Translations under genes and position numbers: made by a program | Part shown: piece by piece, positions 35,370 to 48,841 of the stretch | How positions within the stretch are numbered: position 1 is the stretch's first letter | Layout: each line of letters opens with the position of its first letter | NCBI GenBank assembly: GCA_026874595.1 | Contig: CM049310.1 | Location: forward strand, 2,852,001-2,916,000 | Source of the DNA: Sipunculus nudus | Lineage: Eukaryota > Annelida > Sipuncula > Golfingiida > Sipunculidae | Length of the DNA: 64,000 nt | Direction of reading: 5' to 3' | Notes under the pieces: generated by a model | Seen by the model: only the letters and a program-made list of their open reading frames with translations | What the model was told of the DNA's origin: nothing | Database searches by the model: none

Positions 35370-38300
35370 AGAAAAAAACAAACAAAAACAAATTCTTTCT
35401 AATGAATTAGCTGCATTTATTGTGCATTGTTTCTCCAACAAATGTGCAACATATACATGTTATGTACACATATTGCATATGGCATGAAGTCTAATTTATT
35501 CTCTGGCACACAGTAAAATCTCACCTGATTACAGGAATACTTGAGTGTATAATGTTAACATGGATGTGGCAATTAATGGAACAGCCAATCTGTACCTAAT
35601 ATTTGATGAAACAGCCACTGTATACTGTGCCATACTCTACCTTCTGTTAGATCAGTATTTGATGGAACAGCCAGTTTGTGCTATCATATCATCAATGTCT
35701 TAATCCTCACAAGTTTTCATCTCTCATACACTAGGATGCTATTTGTAACCATATGACACATGTATATCATAATATATTTATAATAATATGCAGGACCTGT
35801 ATATTACTATCAAACTGTAATAAAGTCTTATAAGTACAATTTTAGTTCCTTGTTCTTCAAGGATATTTAGATATGAATATTCACAACTAGAACTGTGATT
35901 AAGAAATTGATTACATATTTAATATGTGACTTTGCATATGTGAAAAATATGAGTTCTTATCCCGCAAAGTCTTCACCGCTGAGTATGAGGAGTTAAACAA
36001 GAGTGGTGATAAACTGATGAATACATTAATGATCATGTGTGTATTACACTATATGAATAAATATACTCCCTAAAACGTCTAATCTACATTTAAAACGACA
36101 ACTGGTTATTATATCAATGCCTGTTAATCAGGCTCATCACAGATAAACATTTTCAAGAAATACATAATACAGCATCAAAACAACATAATCTATGTGACAA
36201 CAGAAAACAATTTGCACATGTAAATAACAGTGTGCATGAACACAATTCAACAATCACCCATCACCATTCCAATCATCCCCCGCAGAGTCCCACAATCCTT
36301 GGAACTTCTTATACTTTTCCCAGCATGCACCAGATCAATTGTTTCTTAACATATTCAAACTTTGCTCAACAATACCATGCATCTGTTTATACTTTTCCCA
36401 GCAGGCACCAGTACAATATCTTCACAACTTTATTATAACTTTACAATGAGTACACATTTATAAACATTACATAAAAATAAGAAGCTCTTAAAATGAATGA
36501 TAAACATTTTGTATACAAGACATCATCTCTTTCCATGCATGCAAAAAATGATAAAGGAAGAGACCAACCTTGTCCACCATTGTACTGAATCAATTTTAAA
36601 ATGTTATCCACTAGCTGTGGCATAAAATAAAAAAAAAGTCCTACTTGACACTCACTTATACTTACAATATTCTGGTAGGCACAACCATAAATTCTGATCC
36701 TAAGTACACCGGCTTAATCAATGCAATCATGCAATAAAGATCCATACACATAAAAGGAATAATTTCTGAGCATCTCAAAATCCGAGGTTCAAAAAATTTG
36801 CAGACCAATCGGACTGATCGTGACTAATAATAGTACAGGTGCTAAAGGCATTATGCTAATTATGTTAAGAGAGATCACATATTTTTTAGGCTGCTTCACA
36901 AAACACTAGATGTAAATAAGACTCAGATGTTATGCTTAATGCCAACTAATATATACAATCTGACCACATGTAAATGGCCAGTAAATGATACAATTTTGTG
37001 GAATTTCCACTTGTAGCTGTGTTCCAAAACTTTGTGAAATCAAAATTTAACTAGACATTTCTTGGTGCCATAGTATGCCCAGAAATAGTAATACACATCC
37101 CCCCCCCCCCCCCCCCCCCACTGCATAAAATGAAAGAAATCTGTCCATTAGTTTTTGACCTATAATACTTTCACAATACTTTCAAGTGGCATCAATAAAC
37201 ACTACAAAAAGGACAATAGGTGGCCCCACCAGTTTCTGGTTCATGACAACACTATCCAAGATCTTTGGTCAACTTGATTTTTGGATCAATCCATGCAATA
37301 TATCTTGAGATATTTAAGATTTTGTGTGATTTTCCCCCCCAAAACAGACCTTTTCATGGTCAAGGTTACTCTCCTAGTAACGATTATGACTTTGTCCTCT
37401 CACCCATATCTATACACATGTCAAGTTTGGTAAAGATCCATGAAATATTTTTTGGGATCTCGCCTGAAAGAAAATTCTGCGGCAGCCACACTAACCTGCC
37501 TAAACCATACTATCCCTCGACTTTGTCTGGTGATACAATAGCATCTCTTATCAGAACACTGATATAAAAACTGAATTAGTCTCAAAATCTAATTTCATGA
37601 TCTTTTTAACATTTATGAAAAAAAATGTTTAAACTTTCAGTACAAAATTTCACATCAATATCCCTGATTTTCATGATTTTTAAGTGCATAAGAACCCTGG
37701 TAGATAAAATCTTATACACTTATTTTTCTAATTTCTACCGCTGCTTTTCCCTTCCTTATTAATTCCATCATCAATGGAAAGTTCAGAACTTTCCTCTTAA
37801 ACTTTTATTTATTTCAATGTTGTGTACTTAACTTAAGATCAGTTTTGATTTATAACATGAGACGAATTATCAAGTGCCAAATCTATACCTAGAATTAAAC
37901 AATGCAATGAGTGACAAACAGAACCACTGAGCAATGAGAATTGCACCAAGGTGCAGAAAACTGCACAAAGTTGCACTAAATTATTATAAACCTTGGTTAA
38001 TTTAAAATTCAGAACTGGCAAGGACAAAGCCAGTCTAAAAAATTACAGTGCCACTATTTTGGGCTAATTTTTTAACCAATAAACCAGTGCATGTCTGTGT
38101 CAATTTGCTAAGTCTCTGTTGATAATAGAAAGGACACTACAGTGGAAAGTTATAGACAAACATGAGACAATAATGAGGAACATTTTAAGAGACCTCATGT
38201 GAGTGCCCATAATGAGGCCAGTGCCCTTAGATTAGAAGTGCCCTGATGGAGAGGTTATAACACAAGTGTGTATGACGGTGTGCTTGTGTTGAGTGACAGT

Positions 38301-39750
38301 TAATGCAAGATCCAATTTTAATCCAGCACAAGCTACCTCAGGATAGAGACATAAATGTATAATAATGGTTTAGAAAGACACAGTAGATATAAAAGAACGT
38401 ATTCAGTGGATACTGTAAATACAAAGGATGTATTTTGATAAGTTATATAAAGATATGACAGTATAAAATATGCTGACATAAAAATTAAGCATATACAGGT
38501 TGCTGGTACAATCATGCAGATCATTTTGAAAGTACATCAATTCTCTCTTTACCTTACAGTTAAGTGTATTTAAAAAAAGCATGAAAATACACTGACATGT
38601 CAAACAAATCATACAAAAAATACTATGAATCTCATGTAATTGAGTGCAAAAATTTTGTAAATCTACTATAAACATAGTAGCATATCTAAGCATAACATGA
38701 CAGTAAGGGTTACAAAAATTAAGGGGCCCCAAGGCTTGCAAATCAAGATCTATTGTACCATTCCAAATACTGGTGTCTGGAAATACTATAAGCTGAAGCC
38801 ATATATTAATTCAATTCCTGAAACCTGAAGGACTTGGTGTCAACTAAAGAAATATTCTGCCAAAAAACAGGAGCAGTGATTCTGAAGTACAATTATTTGT
38901 GTGTGCGTGTGTTAACCAAGTCAAATGTATATAAGATATGGGTCTGGAATAAAGAGAAACCATTTGCACTATGATAAAGAGTACATATTAATCCTATTGA
39001 TGCATCTATTATCAGTTTCAATGAAATGCCCAGAAATTTCATGAAAAATGAACATAATTCTCAAACACATGAATGACCAGCAATCTTCAATCAAACCCAT
39101 TCAAGAAGAAAGTAAATGAATCAGTCTAAGAAATGAGCAACTTACAAAATTCAAGAGTACTTGGCCAAAAAACATACAGAACTGCAGTCACAGATCTTAG
39201 AACAGGCAGATCTTAACAAATGGGTTTAAATGGCTGCTTAGAATCCTATAGGTATATTAGATACAGAATGTATACATTCAAGAATCTAGTGTTCAATGGC
39301 AAGATCTACTTAATGAGGTATATGTTTTCCTCTGACTGCGGTAATGGAAGCTTTCCTTTATTGCTCAAGGGTCTGTCCTACGCTTACCAAGAAAAGATCC
39401 CACTGAACTTAAATGTAAAATTACATTAAAAACAAGGGATTCAAATTTTCTAAGAAGTTCTTAACATCAGCAGGTACTTGCTCTGCTGTTAAAATATTAG
39501 GGAAATTGGCTGAAGTTTTCTGATGTTAATATTGTGTAATTTTTATACATACATTATGCTGAGTACATTTATAACTATTTAATATCTCCCATGAGGAAAA
39601 TCTATACTTAGAGACATGATAAACACAATTCCAGATCATCATAAAATAATAAATAATTTAAAATTAATGATAACACTGGAGGAAATTCTGTTTTTGATTA
39701 TTTTACTTTGAAGACAAGCTTTCTTTTTACAAAAGTTGGTTTATTAATTA
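35370..39750. other. No gene recognised; possibly MEGF8 3' flank
   Basis: AT-rich. A module with GGTGGCCCCACCAG lies at 37218 in a decayed element (about 37180-37570). A poly-C run is at 37101-37119. The open frames are short and have no family resemblance. Whether part of this is the MEGF8 3' UTR cannot be judged from sequence. Confidence 0.4.
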
Positions 39751-40929
39751 AACTTGAATACGGGTAGTCTACAAGCGACTACGTGTATCCGCCAAAATCA
39801 GAGTAGGACGGGTGAAGTGAGGCATTGATTGAGTGGCAAGGGGAATTAGAGTTACATGTGTTACATATTAGAATGGATGTCTGCCACATAAACATGATTG
39901 TAGGTGGCGCCATCTGTTTTTTGAACGAGAAACTATCCAAGATGTATACACATGCAAAATTTCAGGTGGAAAAGTTAAACCACTGCAGAGATACGAGTGA
40001 TTTTATCCCACAGCAAACAAACAGATGGCCGCTGTGCAAAAATGGCTGCAGGTGGCACCACCATTTTTGTGTATGTAATAAAGCTATCAAAGGGCTACAT
40101 TTGTGCAAAATTTGTTTCCTGATTGGGCAAATGAGTCCGGAGATATAAGCATGGATGTCTACAGCGTGAACATGAATGTAGGTGGCGCCACCTGTCATAA
40201 AATCAAGAAAGCTATGCATGATGTATACGCATGCCGAATTTCAGGTAATTTGGTCAAACCACTGCAGAGATATGAGTGATTTTAACCTAAGGCAGACAAA
40301 CAGATGGACACTGTGCAAAAATGGCTTCAGATGGTGCCACCATTTTTGTGTGCATTATAAAGCTATCCAAAGGCTGCATTTGTGTAAATTTTTTTTCCTG
40401 ATTGGTCAAACGGTTCCCGAGATATGAGCTTGGATGTCTGCAGCGTGAACGTGATGTAGGTGGCGCCACCTATCATAAAATCAAGAAAGCTATCTAGGAT
40501 GTATAAGCATGCCGAATTTCAGGTGAATTGGTCAAACCACTGCAGAGATACGAGTGATTTTAACATTAGGCAGATGAACAGATGGACACTGTGCAAACAT
40601 GGTTTCAGATGGCGCCACCATTATTTGTGTATGTTCTAAAGCTATCCAAGGACTACATTTGTACAAAATATTTTTCCTGATCGGTCAAATGGTTCCCGAG
40701 ATATGTGGGTTTATGTGTGGAAACAGATGCACAAACGGACGCTTGGTAGAGAGGAAAGATCAGAGGTCAAGGCCAATTGGTTAGGCACCAGTATACATTT
40801 GACCTGATAATTGGTGTAAGTTTAGGAAAAATGTCCAGTAGTCTCAGAGGAGTTCTCCGGAAATGAACGCCGCGGCGGCGGAACCCGGTCAAAAACAGTA
40901 TCTGCAAAACTTCTTTTGGTGGATACAAT
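39751..40929 (+). mobile_element. Family A element, 1.18 kb, complete
   Basis: Begins AACTTGAATACGGGTAGTCT with the hairpin GTAGTCT ACAAG CGACTAC (39764-39782). It has palindromes GGTGGCGCCA near 39903 and GGTGGCGCCACC near 40181 and 40459. It ends CGCCGCGGCGGCGGAACCCG, then the hairpin GTATCTGC...GGTGGATAC and AAT. Confidence 0.82.
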
Positions 40930-42221
40930 TATCAAAACTATTTTGTTATATATCATTTTTTATAATTATTACCAATTCATTACTTAGTGAAAGCTACAAA
41001 ATCCTAAAATGAATCCTGTGAAGTCATCAAGAGTAAATGTCAAAGGTCAACTGATAATTGAACAAATGTTAAATACCTATCAACTGTGTTTATCGCACAC
41101 AAACCCTGCACTACCCTGCTCATCCAAATTTACAATTGTCTACAGAAAAATACAGAGGGGCAGGTAGACATACACTACAATTATATAAATGCAATATGTT
41201 CTGTAGAAAACTGATCTTGATATGCACCTGCCCAAACACACAGGTCAGCTTCTGCAATATGCTCAGAGTGATGAATAATATTAATATAGATATATATGTG
41301 ATCACTGGAAACTTTTCTCCAAATAGCCAGCTACATTCAATATTCAATGCAATCATCAGGCCTTTTGTCTATCCTCATATAAAAAAAGTTGTTGATAGGC
41401 CATTTAGGAAAACATCATCAACTTCACTGAATAATACCCTGAATCAATGGTTAAAACAAAATAAAATATGATCAGTATGGATTGGCATATCTGCCATTTG
41501 TTCAAAACTTAGAGCTACAGTAAAACATTTTGTTTGTATTCTGTAGCCTTAAAATGATTTCTTAATTTCACATTTTATAATTTAATGTTGGGATTCATAT
41601 ATTATATACATTTAAGCTTAGCAAGAATAGGTTATATTTTCTATTAATTTGTGCATTAAAAATATAAAACCAATTTACAAGTGAAATGCATAAATGTTCA
41701 TATTTACACAAGTATGTCAAAGATATAACTGGAGCATATTGATCATGTTGTTTAAGCTTGAGTACACATAATTATGAAATCATTTTTGCAGGCATATCTG
41801 AGAATATGACTGGACACATAGATTCAGTTTACAGACACAGTCTATGTGTTACTTTTTCTGAGGAGAGCTTGTTAAATTAAGCCTAACCAAACAGTGCTCT
41901 ACATTAAACTGGCTCTTCTTACAATATCTGTAAAATATGAGGTATACTGTGCTAGTACCACGGTCTGCAAGTCTCCACTTTTGCTTATTGTTTAAATATT
42001 TATGTACATATTGGTACATTGTACCAGAGCTAACTCCATTCTCACCAAAAACGCTGCCACTCTCAACCCCTTCACTGCACCTTGAATTAAATCCTCACTT
42101 TCCAGTCTGTTGATCATACTTTGTTTATTTGTGCTACTGTTGTACTCCTCTGACAGTCCTCACTTTTGGCAAGATTTGGTAGAGCAATTTCTTTTGGTAC
42201 TGGTGTTGTTCAAGTAAGTCA
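40930..42221. other. Probable 3' flank or 3' UTR of MEGF8
   Basis: No repeats or open frames of note. It lies directly downstream of the MEGF8 stop on the minus strand. Confidence 0.35.
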
Positions 42222-43117
42222 CTAACAAGTAGAGCTATTAGTCCGATTCCTACCTAAAGAACAAGTCATTTTGTGGTTGAGCTGTGATCCATGATACATG
42301 ACCCGTGTCAGGAGTGAAGAGCCCAGACAAGCCCGAACAGGCACCTGACTACCTCCAGGCAAAACCATTAAAAATGTGCCCACAGCGGCAATTCCATCAT
42401 CTGTTGGCTCCAGTGCTAGCGGGTTCAACATAAACGTCCTGCCCTGCTGGGACTCATCTTGCTGGTGTTGCCCCTGGTTTCGTGAGCGTAATTTTGCAGG
42501 CTCTTTTTTGGGCACCAGCGGTGACATATCTGTAATCAGGTAATCATCAATTGCTATAGTCATTTGTGCAGTAGGGCGGGAAGCCATCGTTTGGAGTTCA
42601 ACTCTGCGACGTTGACGTGACTGCCGTGCATCCACTGCTTGTTTGACTTTCCATACCAAAACACATTTAGCTAAGAATATAAAAAAGCATGAGAAAAAGA
42701 CAGAGAAAAACACAAAAAGATCTATGTGTGGCTGGTCTTGGCCAAAGCTGAGCATGCCCTGTGAGATGTTGTTGTTCTTGTTTCCAACTCCACGCAGGAC
42801 CATATAAAAGCTGGCTTTTTTGAGGTCATGGGGTTGGTGGGGTAGAGTCACAACAAGGCGATTTCGTAAATTTCGAACGATTAATATAGTCCTGCGATGC
42901 CATATTGTCACATATGTACTTAAACTCTGACCTCCCTGTACTTCTTGTATCTCATACTGCAAATCGGAGCTACCATCAGTGCTGCTTGATGAGTTGCTAG
43001 CAGAACGTTTAACAATACTGGATGTCCTGGACTCCATGTCTACAATATGTTTCCCTGTGTTGGGTTCAACGCTCACACTAAATGAGAGGTGGTCAGGAGA
43101 CAGGTAGAAATCAAGTC
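42222..43117 (-). CDS. MEGF8: MEGF8 last exon: juxtamembrane, TM and cytoplasmic tail
   Basis: Acceptor ATTTCAG ends at 43118. It opens GLDFYLSPDHLSFSV and contains a Ser-rich stretch (SASNSSSSTDGSS), the TM helix and a basic stop-transfer (RQSRQRRR). The stop TAG is at 42224-42222. Vertebrate tails run some 35 residues past ACLGS; this one has a similar length but unlike sequence. Confidence 0.85.
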
Positions 43118-46100
43118 CTGAAATTACAAGACAAAACATAAAACTGATTATCAGGCTTCACTTGAACAAACTGTATATATCAATTTAAAATTTTTACAGA
43201 TCTTAGCAAGAGTCGATCTTTTAAAATATTTTCTGCTTCAGCTTCTGGTTAATCTTTGGGCAAGGTCAAATGAAGCAACCTAAATAAGGACCCCTTTACT
43301 GTTAGCCTAAAAACATTTTCAGCAATAAAACCAGTGTTGATTGAGAAGACAGGCCATATATCACAGCCATTGGGGTTAAATTCTTATTTGTCCAGATTTG
43401 TACCTGGTTAACAGATGACTGCTTCTTTGAGGGTCTCAAAGATAGAGAAAAACTTTGTTAAAATTAGGAAAAATACAGGTGGCACCACCAGTCTGTAGGA
43501 ACTGTCGGAACACTCCATGATCAATATGCATGCAAAAAAAAATGGCAATCAATGCATCACTTATACAGACACTGGTGCTTTTGTATCAAATTTTTAATTA
43601 TGGGGGGGGGGGGGGGGGGGGGGGGGTAATTACAAGACCCATAGTTTTGAGAATATGGGTAACAGTGACCTAATATGTTATGAATTTTGCCTGGTTAATG
43701 GACATCTGGATCTTTGAAGGTCTCAAAAATAGAGAAAACAAGGCCTACAGGCCTAATGCGAACCTCTGCAATTGAATATACATCAGGTATAATGCTTCTA
43801 TGCTGGGCCGTTACTTTTCAAGTACTTGTGTGACATGTATATGTACAATGCAAGAACTGAACATTTTGAACCAAAGTTTATGCACCAATACCACGTATTA
43901 ACGTCACTACTGAAATACTGGCATAGGTGCACACAACAAAAAAATGAATGTAGGTTTCACCACCAGTCTTGTGTAAGCCATTAAAGATGTATGGACATGA
44001 ACAATTTCAGGCTTTCCTAGATGGACAAACATGCCAAATTTCTGACCGATACCTTAACCCACTCCTGAGATATGAGCAATTTTCACCCAAAGCACATGTA
44101 CAGATGGACGCCACAGGAAAACAAATGCAGATGGCCCCACCAGTCTTAGGTAAATGAAGGAGGAGTCCAAGATCTATGGTTATGCACAATATCAGGCCAA
44201 TATTGCAAATCATTCCTGAGGAAAGGGCATTAATTTATTTTACCAATATGGAAAAGTAAGTATTGCCACCTCTCTGGTTTAAGAGAAAACTTTCCAAGAT
44301 GGATAAACATGCCAAATTTCAGACCAGTACCTTGAGCCGTACAAGGAGAAACTAAACTGAACTGAGAGGGCTACAGGCACCCACAAGGTGTCCACATGCA
44401 GCCTTGAGGGGCATGGCCCCCATGAGATGATCACATGCAGCCTTGAGGGAATGGACCTAAACTGACCTTATGACCCCTGGCAAACTCAGTGTGCACTCAC
44501 TGGACTCTTGACCTGTACCTAACTGCACTGAGTAAACACTTCACCTATATCTGGCTGTACTGAGTGAACTCCTGACCTGTTGCATAATCTGATAGAGTTG
44601 GCAGTCTGCCAAAGCTATTAATAGATCCTGACTGACCTTTGGCCTATTGCCAAATCTGAAACGGTTGGCAATCTGCCAAATTATTTATAGATACAGACAC
44701 AATCTTGGCCTGGTGGTAAATCTGTTTGTGACGAATACTGAAAGACTTTGGCCAAAATGCTTTTTTTCAAGTTTGACATTTTAGTTTTTCTCGAAATGTT
44801 AAGAATAATAAAAGATGCAATCCTTTCATGGTTAAGGGTCCAATAATTCTGCCAAAAATCCATCAAGTAAACTTGAACAAAGGCCATCTAAGAATAATTT
44901 TTGTGCAATGTTACAGAAGTTATAACTGAAACAACATTTTTGTAGAAGAAGACTGCTTCAGCCCTAAATTTGATAAAGATATTCTAATGGCTACAAGATA
45001 ACTTCAGCTTTCTATGATTCTACCAAAAATCAATGAACCCAATCAATTCTAATAAAATTGAAAAACTTATAAAATTCTTGTGAAAACTAGAACCATTCAG
45101 CTTCAGTTTCATCATGAAACATTTTTAAGCTGAAAGAGTATAAAATTACAAGGTTATTGTCAATAAAATAAACAGGTTGATGAAGGTGGCACCACAAAAC
45201 CTAAATTTCAAACATGAGTCATGTTGCAACATTTGCACAAAACATAATGATGCTAGCTAATGTTGTTTCTGAGATTCTTATGTTAGTTTGGCCTAATGAC
45301 TAATTTCAAATTCCTGTAACTCAGCCAAAATTAGCCAAACTGGAACCAATTGAACAAACTTGAGAGCATTATCCCTGGAATCATTTTTGTGAAATATCGA
45401 ACAATTTGGCTCAATGATTTCCGAGAAGAAGATTTACAAAGTTTTTCAAGCTTTTCCCCCATAAAATGTAAAATGATGCAGGTGGCAAAAAAAAAAAAGT
45501 TTTATCCCAGAGCATGTTATAGGACTGATTTTTGTGTAAATTTTGGGGATACTAGCTCCAGCCGTTTCTGAGTTTGCAATTTTAGTATGCTTTTTTGGAC
45601 AGATGACTAAGTTCAACTTACTGTAACTCAGCCAATTATCACCAAATTAGGGCCATTTGAACAAACTTTAAAGGGATTGTTCTGTGAATCATTTCGATGA
45701 AATATAGAACAATTTGGCTGAACAGTTTTGGAGGAGAAGATTTTGAAGCTTTTTCCCCTTAAAATGTAAACTTATGCAGGTGGCACCAAAAAAGCTGTAT
45801 CCCACAACAAACTTGAAAGATTCAACCAAACTTGTGAGAGATTGTTTCAGGGATCATTTGTGTGAAATGATGGACAATTTGGCTGAACAATTTCAGAGAA
45901 AAGATTTTTAATTTTTTTTAGCTTTTTCCCTTTAAAATCTAAGAATATGCAATTGCTAAAAAATAAGCAGAATTTGTTCAAGTTTTTTAGATGACTAATT
46001 TTGTGCTGAAAAGGGTGATGCTAGCTCCGGCCACTTTAGAGATAGTATGGGTTAACGTACAGACGACAGATGACAGCCGACCCCACACCATTGTATAAGC

Positions 46101-46361
46101 TCACAGGTTCACTAAAATGTCACATAATACTCTGCACTTACCTCCAATTGTAACATCAATAATAATGCGAATATCAACATTCATGAATTTTGGTCGGAAC
46201 CCATAGAAGATCGTCCTCCACTGCATTAAAGGCTTGTTGTTTACATGGCAGTTCACATCCTCTGGCTGGAAGCAGTAATCGTATTCCATGTGCATCTTAC
46301 GGTAACACTGATGTCCTTCTACTGACGGGTCTCCCATAAACTGGTCCGAACACTTCTTGCA
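42222..46361 (-). CDS. MEGF8: MEGF8-like membrane protein, C-terminal two exons (46361-46142, 43117-42222)
   Basis: Large type I membrane protein related to attractin; in vertebrates MEGF8 limits Hedgehog signalling through a membrane E3 complex. The two exons join in phase (220 nt, then 896 nt; Gly codon G|GA). The first exon starts CKKCSDQFMGDPSVEG, a laminin-type EGF end, followed by a beta-rich juxtamembrane part. The second has a transmembrane helix (LFVFFSVFFSCFFIF), VWKVKQ, MASRP, and the tail block LALEPTDDGIAAVGTFL with LPGG and ACLGSSLLT. The LEPT-DG and ACLGS tail blocks fit MEGF8 better than attractin. Earlier exons (over 2000 residues in vertebrates) were not found in the 17.6 kb upstream to the window edge. 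The last residues after HKMTCSL might differ if a donor at AG|GTAGGA is used. Confidence 0.85.
43597..43626. repeat. Poly-G tract in MEGF8 intron
   Basis: About 27-30 G, followed by TAATTACAAGACCCATAG, inside a family C-like fragment (43380-43735). Confidence 0.95.
43736..46116 (+). mobile_element. Family E element, 2.4 kb, complete, inside a MEGF8 intron
   Basis: Starts AACAAGGCCTACAGGCCTAA then TGCGAACCTCTGCAA; ends CATTGTATAAGCTCACAGGT then TCACTAAAA. GCGAACCT and AGGTTC(A/G)C are short inverted ends. It contains a module stretch (43950-44330), GTGTCCACATGCAGCCTTGA, a GACTCTTGACCTGTACCT block, and three tandem 'TGTAACTCAGCCAAA ... GGACAATTTGGCTGAACA' units (45300-45900). Confidence 0.75.
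46142..46361 (-). CDS. MEGF8: MEGF8 penultimate exon found
   Basis: Acceptor ATGCAG ends at 46362; the donor GTAAGTGC starts at 46141. 73 codons plus 1 nt, with six Cys including CKKC and GHQCY, then WRTIFYGFRPKF and IIIDVTIG. Confidence 0.82.
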
Positions 46362-47160
46362 CTGCATAGAGAGATCAACAACAGATCTTATCTGTCACAT
46401 TCTCATAAAATTTTTATTTAATAAACTAGAAAGCATTCAGAGATCACATACCTTCACAAAATTTAGATTCACCCAAATTACCTTAATCTAGCAAAATTTA
46501 AATCAAGTGTTCATCAGCCAATCCTTCCACAAAATCTAATTAACTATCAATATTTAATGAGAACTTTTTGGAAACACTGTATGGACAGAAAAACAGCATC
46601 CCTGCCTTTATTTGATTGCAGCCGTTATAAAATATTTCTATGAGTTGTAATATTAATACCCTAAAATGTAAACTTGCAGCCCTTTCATACAAAATGTGAC
46701 CTACATGGCTAGGCCTAGTATACACTCCATAAGCAGCAGCTACGCTAAGCTTACACTATTCACTCCACTGTAATTTCAGTGCAGGGTTTCCGGGAGGTCA
46801 CTCGCTATGTTTAGAGCGTAGGCCGAGTCGGTCATTTTTTAAATCACAGCATTTGCCATGGTTACAAAAATATTTCGCCTGGTCTTTCTAAGGACCATCT
46901 AAAATCTCAGGAGATTTGGCAGAGATTTTCTTGAGGTGAAACAGTTCAAGTAGTGTCCATCCAACTTTCACGCTTCATCACTATCTTACCCAATTTCAGT
47001 TTTATGTATTAAACAGCTCTCTTCATGTAATGATGGACTGCTTACTTTTGTAAACATTCAAGGTGTAGACTGTAAAATATAATATCAGTGGGCATTGTAA
47101 TTTTTTCCACAAGGTGTCTGAAAATGTCCTGCTTTTTAATTTTCCTGCCAAGCTCAGTTT
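46362..47160. other. No feature recognised
   Basis: Non-coding, no repeats seen. Upstream on the MEGF8 strand; expected earlier exons are absent. Confidence 0.4.
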
Positions 47161-47166
47161 CAGTTG

Positions 47167-48841
47167 TCACCTCACTTTAGTGACCTTAGCCTCACGCTTG
47201 GCCCTTGTAATGGCACGAGCATACACCTCCTTCAGGTAACCTAATGAAGATGGAGGGGCCTGTAAAGGGGGGAGCATACAGCTCCTGAAGCTTGCTTGTA
47301 TGTAGGTCAGGGGATCTACGTTCAGGGAATGCAGAGCTGCCTCCCGATGGAGAAGGAAGATATTATCTACCATCCTCCATACCGTCTGATTTAATTCCTG
47401 GAGGTTGGGTAGTATTCTCTGTACTACATCTTTACTGTTTCCTGTGCTTGATCACTGGACAGGAGGGTGACTAGAGCCTGGGAATCGCTAAGCAGTCCTG
47501 ATGCATAATGACCGAAGGACTCTAAATCTGCAATTGCTGTGTCAGACACTGTAACTTGTGAGGGTGTCAGAGGGGTACCGTCTCCAAATGGTTGGTCTGC
47601 CCCTGAGTTGTGCCACATCGCTAGTGAAGGCACCTGATCAAACACTGGATATGGTGTCAACTTCAGTAGGTTGGTCTGGCGGTAGTGCTGCAGCGACCAT
47701 AGCTGACCGATCGACCAGGGTCTGGGAGGATTCAGTTCCCTACAAGTAGCGGGTGAAACCTCTCCCAGAATAACCCTCCCGTGGAAATCGAGAAACTCCG
47801 TCGTAGCGGGAACGAATTTCCATACACATGGACCGGACCTGGGGAACTGATGCCCTATACGGCAGCACGAAGCCCCCTTGGGTGCATGTGCTCTGTGTCA
47901 ACCCTTCAAGCCGCTTGAAGGTCGGCACATGCGTAGCATTTTCTGGGTCCTCCACCATAAAGGTTGCCACCTGGTCCAAGAGGTCGGGTTTCGTCTGGGA
48001 CCGCATGACTTTCTCTTTGCGGGCTTGTGCCCATAAAGTCCAGTGGTTCCTCCAGATACTCAGGATCCTCTGGGGATCCGAAGATACCTTCCGGATGTTC
48101 CCCCTCCCCATGGTCAACGGGGCGAATTCCGGAACTTCTGGCCTGAGGCCAGGCATGGCTCTGCTTTAAGGACTCTAGAGACGTGGTCTCCTCCCGCTGG
48201 GAATCCCTCTGGGTGGACTCAGACCCTAATAATAGGGTGGCTGTCAGCTCTGGTGTGGGGAGGACAGGGCTCTCTGCATCCGTTTCTGTGGAGGTTCTGT
48301 AACAGAGACATGTGATGAAGCCGGAACAGCAGCCTGACTCGTAGACTTGAGGGCTTCCCTGGAGACTAAATCTTCTATTGGGGGTGGTGACCTACTCTCT
48401 GTCACTTGGGGTGATACCTCTACAGGAGCTAGGATTGGCATGGGGTTTGGCTGTACCTGGCTCTGCTTGGTTGTAATTCTTTCTCACTTCAGAGGGGAAG
48501 AAGCGACCTAGGATGGGGACACTAATTTTAGAACTGAGTGGCAGAAGGCTCTCTTACTTTATTTGTGTCTTTCTTTTCTAAAGATCTCTCCCCCTCTGAT
48601 GACCTATCAGATCTATTAGAGGCCTCCCCCCCCCCCCCCAACCTTGGACAAGAACTCGAAGTCAGATTTAACGCTCTGTATTTCTTCCAATCTTTCCTTT
48701 ACCAGGACAAACAAAGTGGGCAGGGATTACTTGGACTTGGTCGACTGGAGGCAGACTGGGCAGCTGTCATGGCGGTCCCATTCTGGCAGGGGCTCTAAAC
48801 AATGGAGACATTTCTTATTCACTAGTCTCAGGACTTCTTGA
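47167..48841 (-). pseudogene. Decayed DIRS-like retroelement ORF1 (gag-like), several frames
   Basis: Minus-strand reading in order: 48830-48725 encodes LVNKKCLHCLEPLPEWDRHD then SCPVCLQ, a Cx2C...HDxCx2C zinc motif typical of DIRS ORF1 N termini. Next come a Ser/Glu-rich part broken at a poly-C run (48631), 48441-48244 Pro/Ser-rich, 48156-47740 (MPGLRPEVPEFAPL to FTRYL), 47660-47424 (a stretch with LLSDSQALVTLL) and 47373-47167 (HREAALHSL, ASFRSCMLPP). It is richer in GC than its surroundings, which points to an insertion. No reverse transcriptase or tyrosine recombinase part was found downstream. The class assignment rests on the zinc motif and the general layout. Confidence 0.5.

Noticed and set aside
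42222-46361. Attractin or attractin-like rather than MEGF8
   Set aside because: Shares MASRP and the TM layout with attractin, but the LEPTDDG and ACLGSSL tail blocks are MEGF8-like. Earlier domains would settle it.
47292-48841. Plus-strand ORFs of 60-113 residues
   Set aside because: Shadows of the minus-strand DIRS-like ORF1 in locally GC-rich DNA.
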